Assembly (NCBI RefSeq): GCF_013179575.1
Contig: NZ_JABMCQ010000020.1
Location: 1 to 38,340 of the forward strand
Length of the DNA stretch: 38,340 bases
Direction of reading: 5' to 3'
From: Sphingobacterium shayense
Lineage (GTDB): Bacteria > Bacteroidota > Bacteroidia > Sphingobacteriales > Sphingobacteriaceae
The translations under genes and the position numbers were made by a program. Of this stretch, positions 27,171 to 35,168 are shown in pieces (within the stretch, counting starts at the first letter, position 1; every line of letters begins with the position of its first letter). The notes below the pieces were generated by a model. That model was given only the letters and a program-made list of their open reading frames with translations. It did no database searches and was not told the origin of the DNA.

Positions 27171-28097
27171 ATGATTAACGTTGACTTCAAGATATTGGTA
27201 TTCATTTCGGCCGCCCGACATTTAAATTTTACTCGGGCGGCAAAGGAAATGAATATCTCCCAACCCGCTGTAAGCAAAAATATTCAAGAGTTGGAGTCGC
27301 AAGCAGGGCGTAATCTTTTCGAACGTAGCGGTCATCGTCTTGGGTTAACGAAGGCTGGAGCCCTGTTTCTGGAACACGCTTTGAAGATTACAGCGGTTTA
27401 TCAAAACTTCAATTGCGAACTAGGATTGATGGAAGGGATTTTGTCAGGAGAGCTTAGACTCGGTGCGAGTACAACGCTTGCCCACTTCATCCTTCCGGAT
27501 ATCATAGCGGCTTTCCATCTTGCCTTCCCCAACATTACACTCAATGTGTTACAGGGCAATACTAGGAACATCGAGGATTTTCTAATTAATCACACCATCG
27601 ACCTCGGTGTTGTAGAAGGACTTTCGGACAATGTAGCGATGAAATATGAGACATTCCTGAAAGATGAAATTGTTTTGGTCACGCGTCGAGAGAATCCGAA
27701 AATCATTCCCGGACAATCTATCGACACGGCTCAGCTATTGGATTTGGAATTTGTCTTGCGCGAACAGGGCTCTGGCACCAACGATGTTATCCGTAGAGCG
27801 GTAACCAATGCCGGTATATCTTGGCAAGACCTACACGTGAAAGTTCATCTAGCGAGTACTGAAAGTATCAAAAGCTTTCTGCGTAAAACGGACTGTTTTT
27901 CTTTTCTATCTGTTTACGCTATACATAAAGAAATACAAAACGGCGAGTTGGTTGTTGTTGAGGTCGAGAACCTATGCATGGACCGGAGCTTCTACTTTGT
28001 ACGTCCACATGGAGTTATAGGTCATCTTCCCGAAGCTTTCCGCCGGTTCAGCATGACACATTATGCGAAAAACGGCATATTCACCCCTGGAGAATAA
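27171..28097 (+). CDS. LysR-type transcriptional regulator (CysB/CysL-like)
   Basis: The ATG at 27171 gives 308 residues; the TTG six bases upstream is a weaker start. The N-terminal winged HTH is canonical: FISAARHLNFTRAAKEMNI, SQPAVSKNIQELE and GRNLFERSGHRLGLTKAG. The effector-binding domain includes LRLGASTTLAHFILP and LREQGSGTNDVIRRAVTNAG, the GSGT loop typical of CysL/CbbR-like regulators that sense small anions or metabolites. It is the last gene of the TsdA-like run and probably controls it through the palindrome at 24617-24631. A TATTTTG sequence at 27151 could give it an extra promoter. Confidence 0.9.
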   Translation: MINVDFKILVFISAARHLNFTRAAKEMNISQPAVSKNIQELESQAGRNLFERSGHRLGLTKAGALFLEHALKITAVYQNFNCELGLMEGILSGELRLGASTTLAHFILPDIIAAFHLAFPNITLNVLQGNTRNIEDFLINHTIDLGVVEGLSDNVAMKYETFLKDEIVLVTRRENPKIIPGQSIDTAQLLDLEFVLREQGSGTNDVIRRAVTNAGISWQDLHVKVHLASTESIKSFLRKTDCFSFLSVYAIHKEIQNGELVVVEVENLCMDRSFYFVRPHGVIGHLPEAFRRFSMTHYAKNGIFTPGE

Positions 28098-28130
28098 CAT
28101 TAACGAATTAACGTTAGGTGAGACGCATCA

Positions 28131-28151
28131 GCGGGTTCTTCTATCACCCGC
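28131..28151. terminator. Short GC hairpin between convergent LysR and phosphoesterase genes
   Basis: GCGGGT (28131-28136) pairs with ACCCGC (28146-28151) across a nine-base loop. No T-run follows on either strand, so termination strength is doubtful; its place between two stop codons is the main support. Confidence 0.35.
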
Positions 28152-28205
28152 ATTGCATATTTCACAGGTACATTTCCCTGCATCTAAAGATTAACAAATG
28201 TACTG

Positions 28206-29036
28206 TCACCGTCTGTCACTGATTATGTTGTTTAGTAACTGTTCCATATTATGCCGAAACGCGACAGCACTTTCTTTGTACTCTCCCAAGAAATGCTTTT
28301 GTTCCTCGTAATTAAAAAGTGTCCATTCACCTTTGTTGTACTCGAGTGCGGTCAAATTCTCTATCCAATCCCCTGAATTCAAATATACGCAGCTTCCTTT
28401 TTTCGTCTCAACAGTACGCATCTGTGGCTGATGAATATGTCCACATATTACATAATCATAGCGGTTTTCAATCGCAAGATGAGATGCAGTTTCTTCGAAA
28501 TCAGAAATAAACCGTACGGCTTTTTTAACTGAATTTTTAATCTGCTTAGAAAGGGAGTACTTCTCCCGACCTAGCCCCGTAAGCATCCAGTTAATGACAT
28601 TGTTAAGCTGAATCAATCGATCGTAGCCCCATCCGCCAAGCTTAGCCAGCCATTTTGTATGTTGAATCGAGGCATCAAAAACATCCCCATGAAAGATCCA
28701 AACCTTTTTCCCGTTTAGCTCAAGAAGCAAGCGGTTAGTAAGGCCAATATTACCAAATTGCATTTTACCGAACTTACGCAACATTTCATCATGATTTCCC
28801 GTAATATACGTGACTTCGCAGTCTTGATAGGCCATGTCCAGGATGTATTTCAACACGCCTAAATGCGATTCGGGAAAGTAACTTTTTCTGAACTGCCATA
28901 TATCAATGATATCGCCATTAAGAACTAGCTTTTTCGGATTGATAGAGGACAGGTATTGCATAAGTTCGCGAGAACGGCAGCCATATGTTCCAAGGTGCAC
29001 GTCTGAGATGACAACTAATTCAACGTCTCGTTTCAT
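28206..29036 (-). CDS. Calcineurin-like phosphoesterase, LpxH-like (UDP-2,3-diacylglucosamine diphosphatase family)
   Basis: The 276-residue protein has all metal-binding motifs of the metallophosphoesterase fold: D12 and H14 (ISDVHLG), D42 (NGDIID), N81-H82-D83 (TGNHDE), H116 (WIFHGD) and H200/H202 (CGHIHQPQ). The arrangement resembles the LpxH/LpxH2 group, which hydrolyses UDP-2,3-diacylglucosamine in lipid A synthesis. A partly amphipathic insert (residues 125-185) could form the membrane-facing cap. Bacteroidota often carry more than one paralogue, so the lipid A role is probable but not certain. Monocistronic; 253 bp of featureless sequence separate it from the next gene. Confidence 0.82.
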   Translation of the reverse strand: MKRDVELVVISDVHLGTYGCRSRELMQYLSSINPKKLVLNGDIIDIWQFRKSYFPESHLGVLKYILDMAYQDCEVTYITGNHDEMLRKFGKMQFGNIGLTNRLLLELNGKKVWIFHGDVFDASIQHTKWLAKLGGWGYDRLIQLNNVINWMLTGLGREKYSLSKQIKNSVKKAVRFISDFEETASHLAIENRYDYVICGHIHQPQMRTVETKKGSCVYLNSGDWIENLTALEYNKGEWTLFNYEEQKHFLGEYKESAVAFRHNMEQLLNNIISDRR

Positions 29037-29289
29037 AACGGTTTTTTACAAAGTACGACAACCAATATGAAAGCATCATTTACAGAGAGTTAACAAATCG
29101 TCAATTTTTCAAAAGATTGTCCATTATTCTATACCGAATCTGACTAAACGTGGCACGGCGCGGCGAATATACGCGATTAGGATACTCTCGAATCCTTGCA
29201 CGCGATATACCCATGTTCAGAAAATAATCGTCGCTTGAAATAAATAATAGAAGGGGTTTTTCTCGAGAATTATGCAACCGCTGCTGATA

Positions 29290-29931
29290 TTATCTTGCGC
29301 TAGTGACATAACCCAGCATGTATTCTTGAAATTTTTCGTAATATACTTGGAAAGAAGTTACTGTATCTTCTTTTGTAAGCTCAAGTGTCATAACACCCTG
29401 CGGTGCGTAGGTAAACGGTAAGATGCGCATGTTGCCTAAGAAAGAAACGCCTTTATTTCCTTGCAATTTATAGACGGCCTCCTTGGCACACCAACACGCG
29501 TAGAGCTGTTCAATATTTTCGGGTTGAATGAAGCTAAGTTCTTCTTCAGAAAGAAACTTCTCTTTGATCCGTAAGACTTTATCCTTCACAATTTCCAGGT
29601 CTAAACCACACGGCCCGGCACTAGACATGAGCACCCCCGCGTAGTCATAAGAATGCGTTAGTGAAATTTCGTATGAATAATCGGGAAGATAGGGTTTACC
29701 ATTTTGATCAGAGGGGCATGAGATATAATTGTCCGTGCGTAACAGATAGCGCAGAAGCACTCGCGTCGCCAACCAATGCAGCGTTCTTTTGCCCTTGCTC
29801 AAGCGTGCTAACTTCTCACACTCATCATTATTGAGCTGCAAACGAGCGCTTAATTCTTGCTCAGTTTCTTCAATTTTCCAAATTGCAAACTTGGTCTCTG
29901 TGTCGAGTTCTCGTAAATACACCAATGCCAT
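29290..29931 (-). CDS. 4'-phosphopantetheinyl transferase (Sfp-type)
   Basis: The enzyme moves phosphopantetheine from CoA onto a serine of carrier proteins. The 213-residue product is of Sfp/HetI length with both signature regions: GLDLE (109-113; Asp111 and Glu113 bind Mg2+) and WCAKEAVYKL (147 onward). ISLTHSYDYAGVL precedes the first. No polyketide, peptide synthetase or carrier protein gene is nearby, so the target is elsewhere. It lies 171 bp downstream of the ECF sigma factor gene on the same strand, with a hairpin at 29955-29983 between them. Confidence 0.9.
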   Translation of the reverse strand: MALVYLRELDTETKFAIWKIEETEQELSARLQLNNDECEKLARLSKGKRTLHWLATRVLLRYLLRTDNYISCPSDQNGKPYLPDYSYEISLTHSYDYAGVLMSSAGPCGLDLEIVKDKVLRIKEKFLSEEELSFIQPENIEQLYACWCAKEAVYKLQGNKGVSFLGNMRILPFTYAPQGVMTLELTKEDTVTSFQVYYEKFQEYMLGYVTSAR

Positions 29932-29954
29932 TGTTAAATGTAAGAACTAAATAC

Positions 29955-29983
29955 GAATCCACCAACAATGCTGCGGTGGATTC
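29955..29983. repeat. 9-bp perfect inverted repeat upstream of the transferase gene
   Basis: GAATCCACC (29955-29963) and GGTGGATTC (29975-29983) pair across an 11-base loop. No T-run on either side. It lies 23 bp before the phosphopantetheinyl transferase start codon, within its expected leader or promoter. Confidence 0.5.
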
Positions 29984-30102
29984 ATCTAACAAGTCATGCC
30001 TTTACACGCCTGATATACATTGCGGCTTCTTAGGGGCGCTTAATATATTAGTCTTCTGGGGACAGCGAACAGTAAAAGCGACACAAGGATGGACTTATTT
30101 TA

Positions 30103-30618
30103 CTATCCAACCTTCTTATAAACGGCCAGTTGCTTTTGAAGGAACTTACGCGTGCAGTGTATCCTCGTCTTGACCGTTCCTTGAGGCATGTTAAATTGAT
30201 CCGCGAGTTCCCGATATTTATAGCCCTCTAGATATCGTAAAAACAGTTCGGCATTTTCCTTTGGCAACTTGCTCATGGCGAATAAAATATCGTCTGCCAC
30301 AAACTTATCTTCGACAGTGTTGGCGGATGCTGGCTCTAGAGCGCCGTCATTTTTACAAGAAAAGATCTGAAAATTCTCATATTGTGTTCTTTTCTGGATT
30401 CGACGGTACTGGTTTATATAGACATTTTTCATGATTACATATAACCATGCCACCAATTTAGGGTGGTTAATAAATTTATCAATGTAGCGAAGTGACCGAA
30501 CCATTGTTTCTTGCACAAGCTCTTGAATTTCTTCGGGATCTTTGGTGAACTTATAAGCGATGTTCTTAAGGATTCCCTCGTTCTTCTGTAATGCGATGTT
30601 CATTTGTCTACGTTCCAT
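30103..30618 (-). CDS. ECF-type RNA polymerase sigma factor
   Basis: From the ATG at 30618 the product has 171 residues, the usual ECF length. Sigma region 2 covers GILKNIAYKFTKDPEEIQE, LVQETMVRSLRYIDKF and AWLYVIMKNVYINQYRR. Region 4 covers LPKENAELFLRYLEGYKY, RELADQFNMPQGTVKTRIH and a short tail. The frame is open to 30684; ATGs at 30642 and 30603 are alternatives, and the 30618 start leaves few extra residues before region 2. No anti-sigma factor gene is adjacent, so control is unclear. Confident as a sigma factor; the regulon is unknown. Confidence 0.9.
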   Translation of the reverse strand: MERRQMNIALQKNEGILKNIAYKFTKDPEEIQELVQETMVRSLRYIDKFINHPKLVAWLYVIMKNVYINQYRRIQKRTQYENFQIFSCKNDGALEPASANTVEDKFVADDILFAMSKLPKENAELFLRYLEGYKYRELADQFNMPQGTVKTRIHCTRKFLQKQLAVYKKVG

Positions 30619-31217
30619 AAATATTGATTTTAAGTTTACCATGTTAGACCATGAACACCTCAAAAAAAATGCAAAAACTATCAAAAATCAACGTCCTCGA
30701 TTAACGGACAATCAGCTCTTGTATTTATACCTTCTCCAAATAAGTAGTTATTTTAGGAAGGAAATTTAGGCTCTTAATAGGATAGGATAGAACAAATACA
30801 TATTCTTTGCAGCATGAATTAAAAATAATTTAAAAACAAAATAGGTAGTTGTTTTTCTAAATACCGAGAAAATACCTTCTAAAAGGGCTAACACGAATTA
30901 AGCGCGCATTTCTACCCGTATTTAATACAATTTTTAAAAAAAAGGCCCCTTTGTATGCTATCAGAGTACGAATCGTCTATTAATGTCTCAGAAAAAGAAC
31001 ACTAAAGCGCGGGTGTCCTGCTTTACACCGGATATGCACTAATTTTCGTACAGATAGCTGCCCCGTGGATCGTTATTGTCACCGGTTAGGAAAACCATTC
31101 AAAAAAAACCAATACATTCTATAGGCGTTCATTATAAGAACAGCTAAGAATATCACTATTCCAGCACGATAACCTAGCGGTAGCATAGACAAGACTAATA
31201 TAATTTAGGAGATCGAT
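30619..31217. other. 600-bp gap without a supported gene
   Basis: The sequence is AT-rich at first, then has mixed composition with several coding-like but broken stretches. For example, a start-less hydrophobic frame around 31014-31090 reads LLYTGYALIFVQIAAPWIVI before a stop. No promoter pair or terminator could be assigned. The gap borders a glycosyltransferase relic, so decay of former genes is the likeliest explanation. Confidence 0.5.
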
Positions 31218-31539
31218 ATGATTAAAATCGCATTTTTAACAGCACTCCACTTAGAGGATACTTTATGTGAGCGTCCTGCCGTACGAACTTTAAAGCAGGA
31301 TTTTCCATATCGCGATAGTATTATAATAGGGCTACCAAGCACGCAATCATCTCTAAGCCGCTACAACTATATAGATCCAGATCAATCTTCCGCACTGTAA
31401 GCTGTACTCCCATTTACAACAAGAAGATTGGGTCGATAACATCAAGCTATTGAAATGCGTTACACCTACAGGGTTTGTACTTTGACCACTTGAAAAAATT
31501 CATTTTGATGCTTGGAACATATTTTCCATAGTTCGTTGA
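31218..31539 (+). pseudogene. Relic of a glycosyltransferase family 9 (heptosyltransferase-like) gene
   Basis: A good Shine-Dalgarno-like AGGAGATCG precedes the ATG at 31218. The first 60 codons read like the GT9 N-terminus: MIKIAFLTALHLEDTLCER, then PAVRTLKQDFP and IIIGLP, matching the family pattern alGD-l-PavraLk--fP--iiGlP. The frame stops at 31398-31400. In the +1 frame, 31420-31539 resembles a later GT9 segment (QEDWVDNIKLLKC, PLEKIHFDAW), interrupted by one stop. An intact member has about 330-380 residues, so most of the gene is deleted and the rest frameshifted. GT9 enzymes add heptose-type sugars to LPS-like glycans. The first fragment is the firmer call. Confidence 0.55.
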
Positions 31540-31607
31540 GCGAGACCAAAAAAACATACCCCTAAATACTCCAAGAAAACAAACGTAAACGCCACGTTGT
31601 AGGTTTA

Positions 31608-32057
31608 TTAAATAAACAAAGAACTAACCTCATCCATAGGGTTCGTCCCAGGCTCCACTATCGGGTCTTTAGCGGGCACAGCCCTGGGCGATCGTTCTCC
31701 TGGAACTCCTGTATCGGGCTCCGGCTCAATTTCTACACCAGTATCGGGCTTTGGCTTTTCCTGCGGCGATACATCTGGCTTTTCCTGCGGTTGATTCTCT
31801 TCGATCTCTTGAAGATCTGGGTTTTCACGTTTTAATGGTTCGACATCCGGCTGTTCAGGGGGTAAATTTTCTACGCGCTCCCCGTCATCTGGAAGCAGCT
31901 CCGCATCTATTGACGTCGGTTGCGTAGAAACAGGCATCGCAGATATAGCTTCGCCGTTTTCACTCCGCTGTTGGTTTTTGTCTCCTTTAGGGTTGGCTAT
32001 CGTAGTAGCGATAAGGGAACCTTGCCCACCCTCGCGCACATATTTCAAAGTTTTCAT
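31608..32057 (-). CDS. Hypothetical acidic proline-rich protein
   Basis: The 149-residue product is not recognised. It has a short basic N-terminus (MKTLKYVREGGQGSLIATT) and then a low-complexity region rich in Pro, Glu and Asp (about residues 50-140). Repeated units include PDTGV (twice) and QEKPDVSPQEKPKP, also visible at DNA level. There is no signal peptide, membrane helix or cysteine, so it is probably disordered. Its composition differs from neighbouring genes, and it sits in a decayed region. A real but fast-evolving gene is most likely; expression is not shown. Confidence 0.5.
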   Translation of the reverse strand: MKTLKYVREGGQGSLIATTIANPKGDKNQQRSENGEAISAMPVSTQPTSIDAELLPDDGERVENLPPEQPDVEPLKRENPDLQEIEENQPQEKPDVSPQEKPKPDTGVEIEPEPDTGVPGERSPRAVPAKDPIVEPGTNPMDEVSSLFI

Positions 32058-32364
32058 ATCATTTTGTTTTTTTGTTCTATTAGAACCAGTTCTACCGGAA
32101 TTAGTTGCTCAGGAAAATACCTGAAATAATGATTAAATACCTCACAACCTGATAAATATTTTATAATCAACATAATACGATAAAAAACATCATAAAATCC
32201 GATCGATTATAAAACAGAAACAATCTCGGCCCGCGTTTCAAAAAAAAGAAAACACCCGATAGCGCCCAAAAACTACTTGTTGAAAAAAAAGAGGAACCAT
32301 TTCTTGTCTATACCATTCTATATGAAAGATGACTACGTGGTAAAATAATCTAAAAACAAGGACT
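32058..32364. other. AT-rich gap, nothing assigned
   Basis: I see no ORF with coding character. A short stem (GTTCT-att-AGAAC, near 32077) is the only visible structure. A-rich stretches precede the ATG at 32365. Confidence 0.5.
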
Positions 32365-32649
32365 ATGGAAAATTTTAAAAACAAAGAAACGGAAAACCAG
32401 TATCATGGGGAGACTCATTGCTGTAAGAATGATGTTATGCCCTCGAAGGCTTATCTTTGCCTGGCGGGCGCGGCGTTAGTCGCGGGAGGAACATTGAAAT
32501 GCATAGGACATAAACACATGGGGCTGTTTATTGGACAGCTCGCTGCTCCTATTTTGCTTTGTGGAATCTATCACAAACTAATTATCCCGAACGAACACGA
32601 AAAACTGAAAAACATGGATGAAAGTAGTCAATCCACCACCACAAATTAA
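32365..32649 (+). CDS. Hypothetical small membrane protein, cysteine-containing
   Basis: The 94-residue product has a hydrophilic start, then two hydrophobic segments (about residues 30-44, AYLCLAGAALVAGGT, and 52-70, LFIGQLAAPILLCGIYH), and a polar tail. Four cysteines are present, two adjacent (HCCKND). His and Cys cluster around the helix ends (THCC, KCIGHKH), which could bind a metal or haem, but no known motif is met. The ATG is preceded by AAGGACT, a fair ribosome-binding site. Function unknown; no family recognised. Confidence 0.6.
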   Translation: MENFKNKETENQYHGETHCCKNDVMPSKAYLCLAGAALVAGGTLKCIGHKHMGLFIGQLAAPILLCGIYHKLIIPNEHEKLKNMDESSQSTTTN

Positions 32650-32651
32650 AG

Positions 32652-32682
32652 TTGTCTGAATAGAAGCAATAACGTATTTTTG
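32652..32682 (+). promoter_or_regulatory. Promoter of dcd
   Basis: TTG at 32652-32654 is followed after 20 bp by TATTTTTG (32675-32682), an exact TAnnTTTG. A second TATTTTTG copy stands at 32689-32696. Predicted leader is 40 nt or less. Confidence 0.55.
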
Positions 32683-32729
32683 AAATCCTATTTTTGACTA
32701 ATCTGAAAACAGGAATTTGAAATCGTAGC

Positions 32730-33266
32730 ATGATATTATCAGACAAAAGAATTCTAGAAGAAATAGAGAAAGGATCGATCGTTATTGAGCCTTTTGACCG
32801 AAAATGTTTAGGCACAAATTCCTACGACGTACATTTAGGAAAGTACTTGGCTACATACAAAAGTGAGGTCTTGGATGCAAAAAAACATAATGAAATTGAT
32901 CATTTTGAAATACCAGCAGAAGGATTCGTCCTAGAGCCCGGAACACTTTATCTTGGTGTGACGCTAGAATATACGGAAACGCACGGCCATGTGCCGTTCT
33001 TAGAAGGCAAGTCTAGTACGGGGCGTCTAGGCATTGATATCCATGCGACAGCCGGCAAGGGCGACGTGGGATTTTGCAACACGTGGACGCTAGAGATCTC
33101 GGTCGCTCATCCTGTCCGAATTTATGCAGGGATGCCGATCGGCCAGCTCATTTATTTCGTAGTTGAGGGGGACATTGAAACGCTCTATAACAGCAAAGGA
33201 AACGCGAAATATAACAATAAAACTATCCGCCCAGTAGAAAGTATGATGTGGAAGAATTCTTTTTAA
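32730..33266 (+). CDS. dcd: dCTP deaminase
   Basis: Dcd deaminates dCTP to dUTP, feeding dTTP synthesis. The 178-residue product is near family length. The N-terminus MILSDKRILEEIEKGSIVI and PFDRKCLGTNSYDVHLG match the family. The active-site strand is FLEGKSSTGRLGIDIHATAG, and TWTLEISV contains the catalytic glutamate. MPIGQLIYF and the C-terminal KYNNKTIRP complete the pattern. Some relatives also hydrolyse dUTP; this cannot be decided here. It has its own promoter and is convergent with prfB. Confidence 0.95.
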   Translation: MILSDKRILEEIEKGSIVIEPFDRKCLGTNSYDVHLGKYLATYKSEVLDAKKHNEIDHFEIPAEGFVLEPGTLYLGVTLEYTETHGHVPFLEGKSSTGRLGIDIHATAGKGDVGFCNTWTLEISVAHPVRIYAGMPIGQLIYFVVEGDIETLYNSKGNAKYNNKTIRPVESMMWKNSF

Positions 33267-33294
33267 GAATGATCCAACGCAGATCGACTAGAGC

Positions 33295-33325
33295 AGAGCG
33301 CCAGAAAGAAAATTTCTAGCGCTCT
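33295..33325. terminator. Hairpin between convergent dcd and prfB
   Basis: AGAGCGC (33295-33301) pairs with GCGCTCT (33319-33325), and AGAAA (33303-33307) with TTTCT (33313-33317), around a five-base loop with one C-A mismatch. It is a strong stem without a long T-run, placed between converging stop codons. Confidence 0.6.
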
Positions 33326-33335
33326 ATTCTATAGC

Positions 33336-34419
33336 TTACCCGCCGAATTCCATTAGGTAGGCTTTTAAGAATTCATCCAAATCACCATCCAATACTGCCT
33401 GCGTATTTGATGTTTCTTGGTTGGTACGTAGGTCCTTAATAAGCTTATAAGGATGCAGGACATAATTTCTTATCTGCGATCCCCATTCAATTTTCTTTTT
33501 CGACCCTTCAATAGCCGCGGTCGCCTCCCGACGTTTACGCATCTCTATCTCATAAAGCTGAGATTTCAACAAACGCATTGCGTTTTCTTTGTTCTGCAGC
33601 TGCGAACGCGATTCTTGGTTTTTGATGATGATCCCTGTCGGTTTGTGATGCAAACGTACGGCCGTCTCCACTTTATTTACGTTTTGTCCACCGGCCCCTC
33701 CTGAACGGAAGGTATCCCACTCCACCTCGGCATCTTTTACTTCTATTTCTATATTATCATCTACGAGCGGATATACATAAACGGATGCGAATGAAGTATG
33801 TCGCTTTGCATTGGAGTCAAATGGAGAAATACGCACTAAACGATGCACACCATTTTCGCCTTTTAGATATCCATACGCAAAATCGCCTGAAATTTGTAAT
33901 GTCACCGTTTTAATGCCGGCAACATCACCTTCTTGATAGTCTTGCTCAGATACTTTGCAGCCATGCTTCTCGCCCCACATGATGTACATACGCATAAGCA
34001 TCGCCGCCCAGTCACAGGACTCTGTTCCTCCGGCACCAGCAGTAATTTGCAAGATAGCGTCAAGCTGGTCTTCTTCTGCTGAAAGCATATTTTTGAACTC
34101 AAGCTCTTCGACATCGGCAAGTGCCTTTCGATAATGCTCTTCCCCTTCTTGTTCGGAAGCATCACCAGATTGCACAAACTCATACATTGTTGCAGCATCG
34201 TCAACTACCGAAGAAACCTCGTCAAATTGGTCAGTCCAAATTTTTAAATTCTTAATTTCATGCAACACTTTTTCTGCTGCTTTAGGTTCATCCCAGAAGT
34301 CTGATTGTAGGGTTATTTCTGTACGAGAACCGATTTCTTGTTTCTTGACATCGATGTCAAAGATGCCTCCTCAGAGACGTAACGCGGTCCCTCAAGTCTT
34401 GTAATTGTTCTTTGGTCAT
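33336..34419 (-). CDS. prfB: Peptide chain release factor 2, expressed by programmed +1 frameshift
   Basis: RF2 releases nascent chains at UGA and UAA. Translation starts at the ATG at 34419 ([20 protein letters not shown]), meets an in-frame TGA at codon 21 (34359-34357), and must shift +1 to enter the main frame, which continues [16 protein letters not shown]. The combined product has about 360 residues. The stop-recognition tripeptide SPF ([16 protein letters not shown]) and the catalytic GGQ ([19 protein letters not shown]) are both present. Scoring only the long frame from an internal Met would miss the true N-terminus. UGA recognition by RF2 at the shift site provides autoregulation. 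A -7 box directly upstream (34430-34423) suggests a leaderless mRNA. Confidence 0.97.
34356..34371 (-). promoter_or_regulatory. prfB +1 frameshift site
   Basis: The minus strand reads AGGAGGCATCTTTGAC: a Shine-Dalgarno-like AGGAGG (34371-34366), the slippery CTT T, and the TGA stop. Spacing of the internal SD to CTT is the same as in E. coli prfB (AGG GGG TAT CTT TGA C). Confidence 0.95.
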
Positions 34420-34422
34420 GCC

Positions 34423-34454
34423 CAAAAGTAAAAATTAAACAACAAAATTCGCAA
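34423..34454 (-). promoter_or_regulatory. Promoter of prfB
   Basis: TACTTTTG (34430-34423) is an exact TAnnTTTG box whose last base lies three bases before the prfB ATG. TTG at 34454-34452 stands 21 bp upstream of it. Transcription would begin at or next to the start codon. Confidence 0.45.
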
Positions 34455-34501
34455 CAAAATAAATATCCTATGCACGAGGTAATCAGGGCTTATAAAATTA
34501 A

Positions 34502-35158
34502 CTATTTAACAAGCCCAGTTTTTACCGCCATTTTTATTAGAGAAGCTGAGTTTTTTACTCCCGTTTTATCAATTAGGTTCTGACGATGTCCCTCTACGGT
34601 ACGTTTGCTTAAAAATAATCTCTCGGCAATTTCTAAGTTCGTGAAACCTTCACTTATGTACTGTAAAACCTCCAATTCGCGTTGGGTAATATCCATTTCT
34701 GCTAAAAGCGTATCTACATCGGACCTGGACGTTGGCGCATCACGCATTTTATCTAGTAGCATCATTGATATTTCTTCGCTCAGATATCGGCCTCCCGAAT
34801 ACACGTGCTTCAGCGCAAAGAGTAATTCTTCATAACCTATGTTCTTGACCAAGTAACCTAAAGCTCCATTTTCAAACGCCCTAAAGACATGCTGACTATT
34901 ATTGAGCATGGAGAGAACGACAACTTTTATATCGGGGTATTCGCTTCCAAGTCGTCCAATAAGCTCGATTCCATCGATCCCTTCCATGCTAATATCTGTG
35001 AGCACAAGATCTGCCTTCATCCCCGAGTTTAATAAGGCCAGAACCTCATTTCCATTATTAGCTTCACCGACAACGCCTAGGCCGTCCTGAGATTCAAGAA
35101 GCAGCTTTATTCCGTTACGGACTACCTGATGGTCTTCAGCTAATATTATTTTTATCAT
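34502..35158 (-). CDS. NarL/LuxR-family response regulator
   Basis: The 218-residue product has a receiver domain (about residues 1-122) with the acidic pair E8-D9, phosphoacceptor D55 (LTDISM), the Ser of VVLSM, and the Lys of LVKNIG. The C-terminal LuxR HTH (about 150-212) contains TQRELEVLQYISEGFTNLEI, AERLFLSKRTVEGHRQNL and IDKTGVKNSASL. It should bind DNA as a dimer after phosphorylation. The gene follows the histidine kinase gene by 10 bp. All receiver residues are intact, unlike the partner kinase's ATP-binding motifs. A second strand-specific promoter was not seen. Confidence 0.95.
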   Translation of the reverse strand: MIKIILAEDHQVVRNGIKLLLESQDGLGVVGEANNGNEVLALLNSGMKADLVLTDISMEGIDGIELIGRLGSEYPDIKVVVLSMLNNSQHVFRAFENGALGYLVKNIGYEELLFALKHVYSGGRYLSEEISMMLLDKMRDAPTSRSDVDTLLAEMDITQRELEVLQYISEGFTNLEIAERLFLSKRTVEGHRQNLIDKTGVKNSASLIKMAVKTGLVK

Positions 35159-35168
35159 AGGTGTTTAA

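Noticed and set aside
30641-30769. 42-codon plus-strand frame at the 5' end of the sigma factor gene
   Set aside because: It overlaps the sigma factor's upstream region, shows no recognisable features and lacks a promoter; more likely a random frame.
31014-31090. Hydrophobic plus-strand stretch LLYTGYALIFVQIAAPWIVI
   Set aside because: About 25 codons between stops without a start codon; it could be a membrane-protein relic but there is no independent support.
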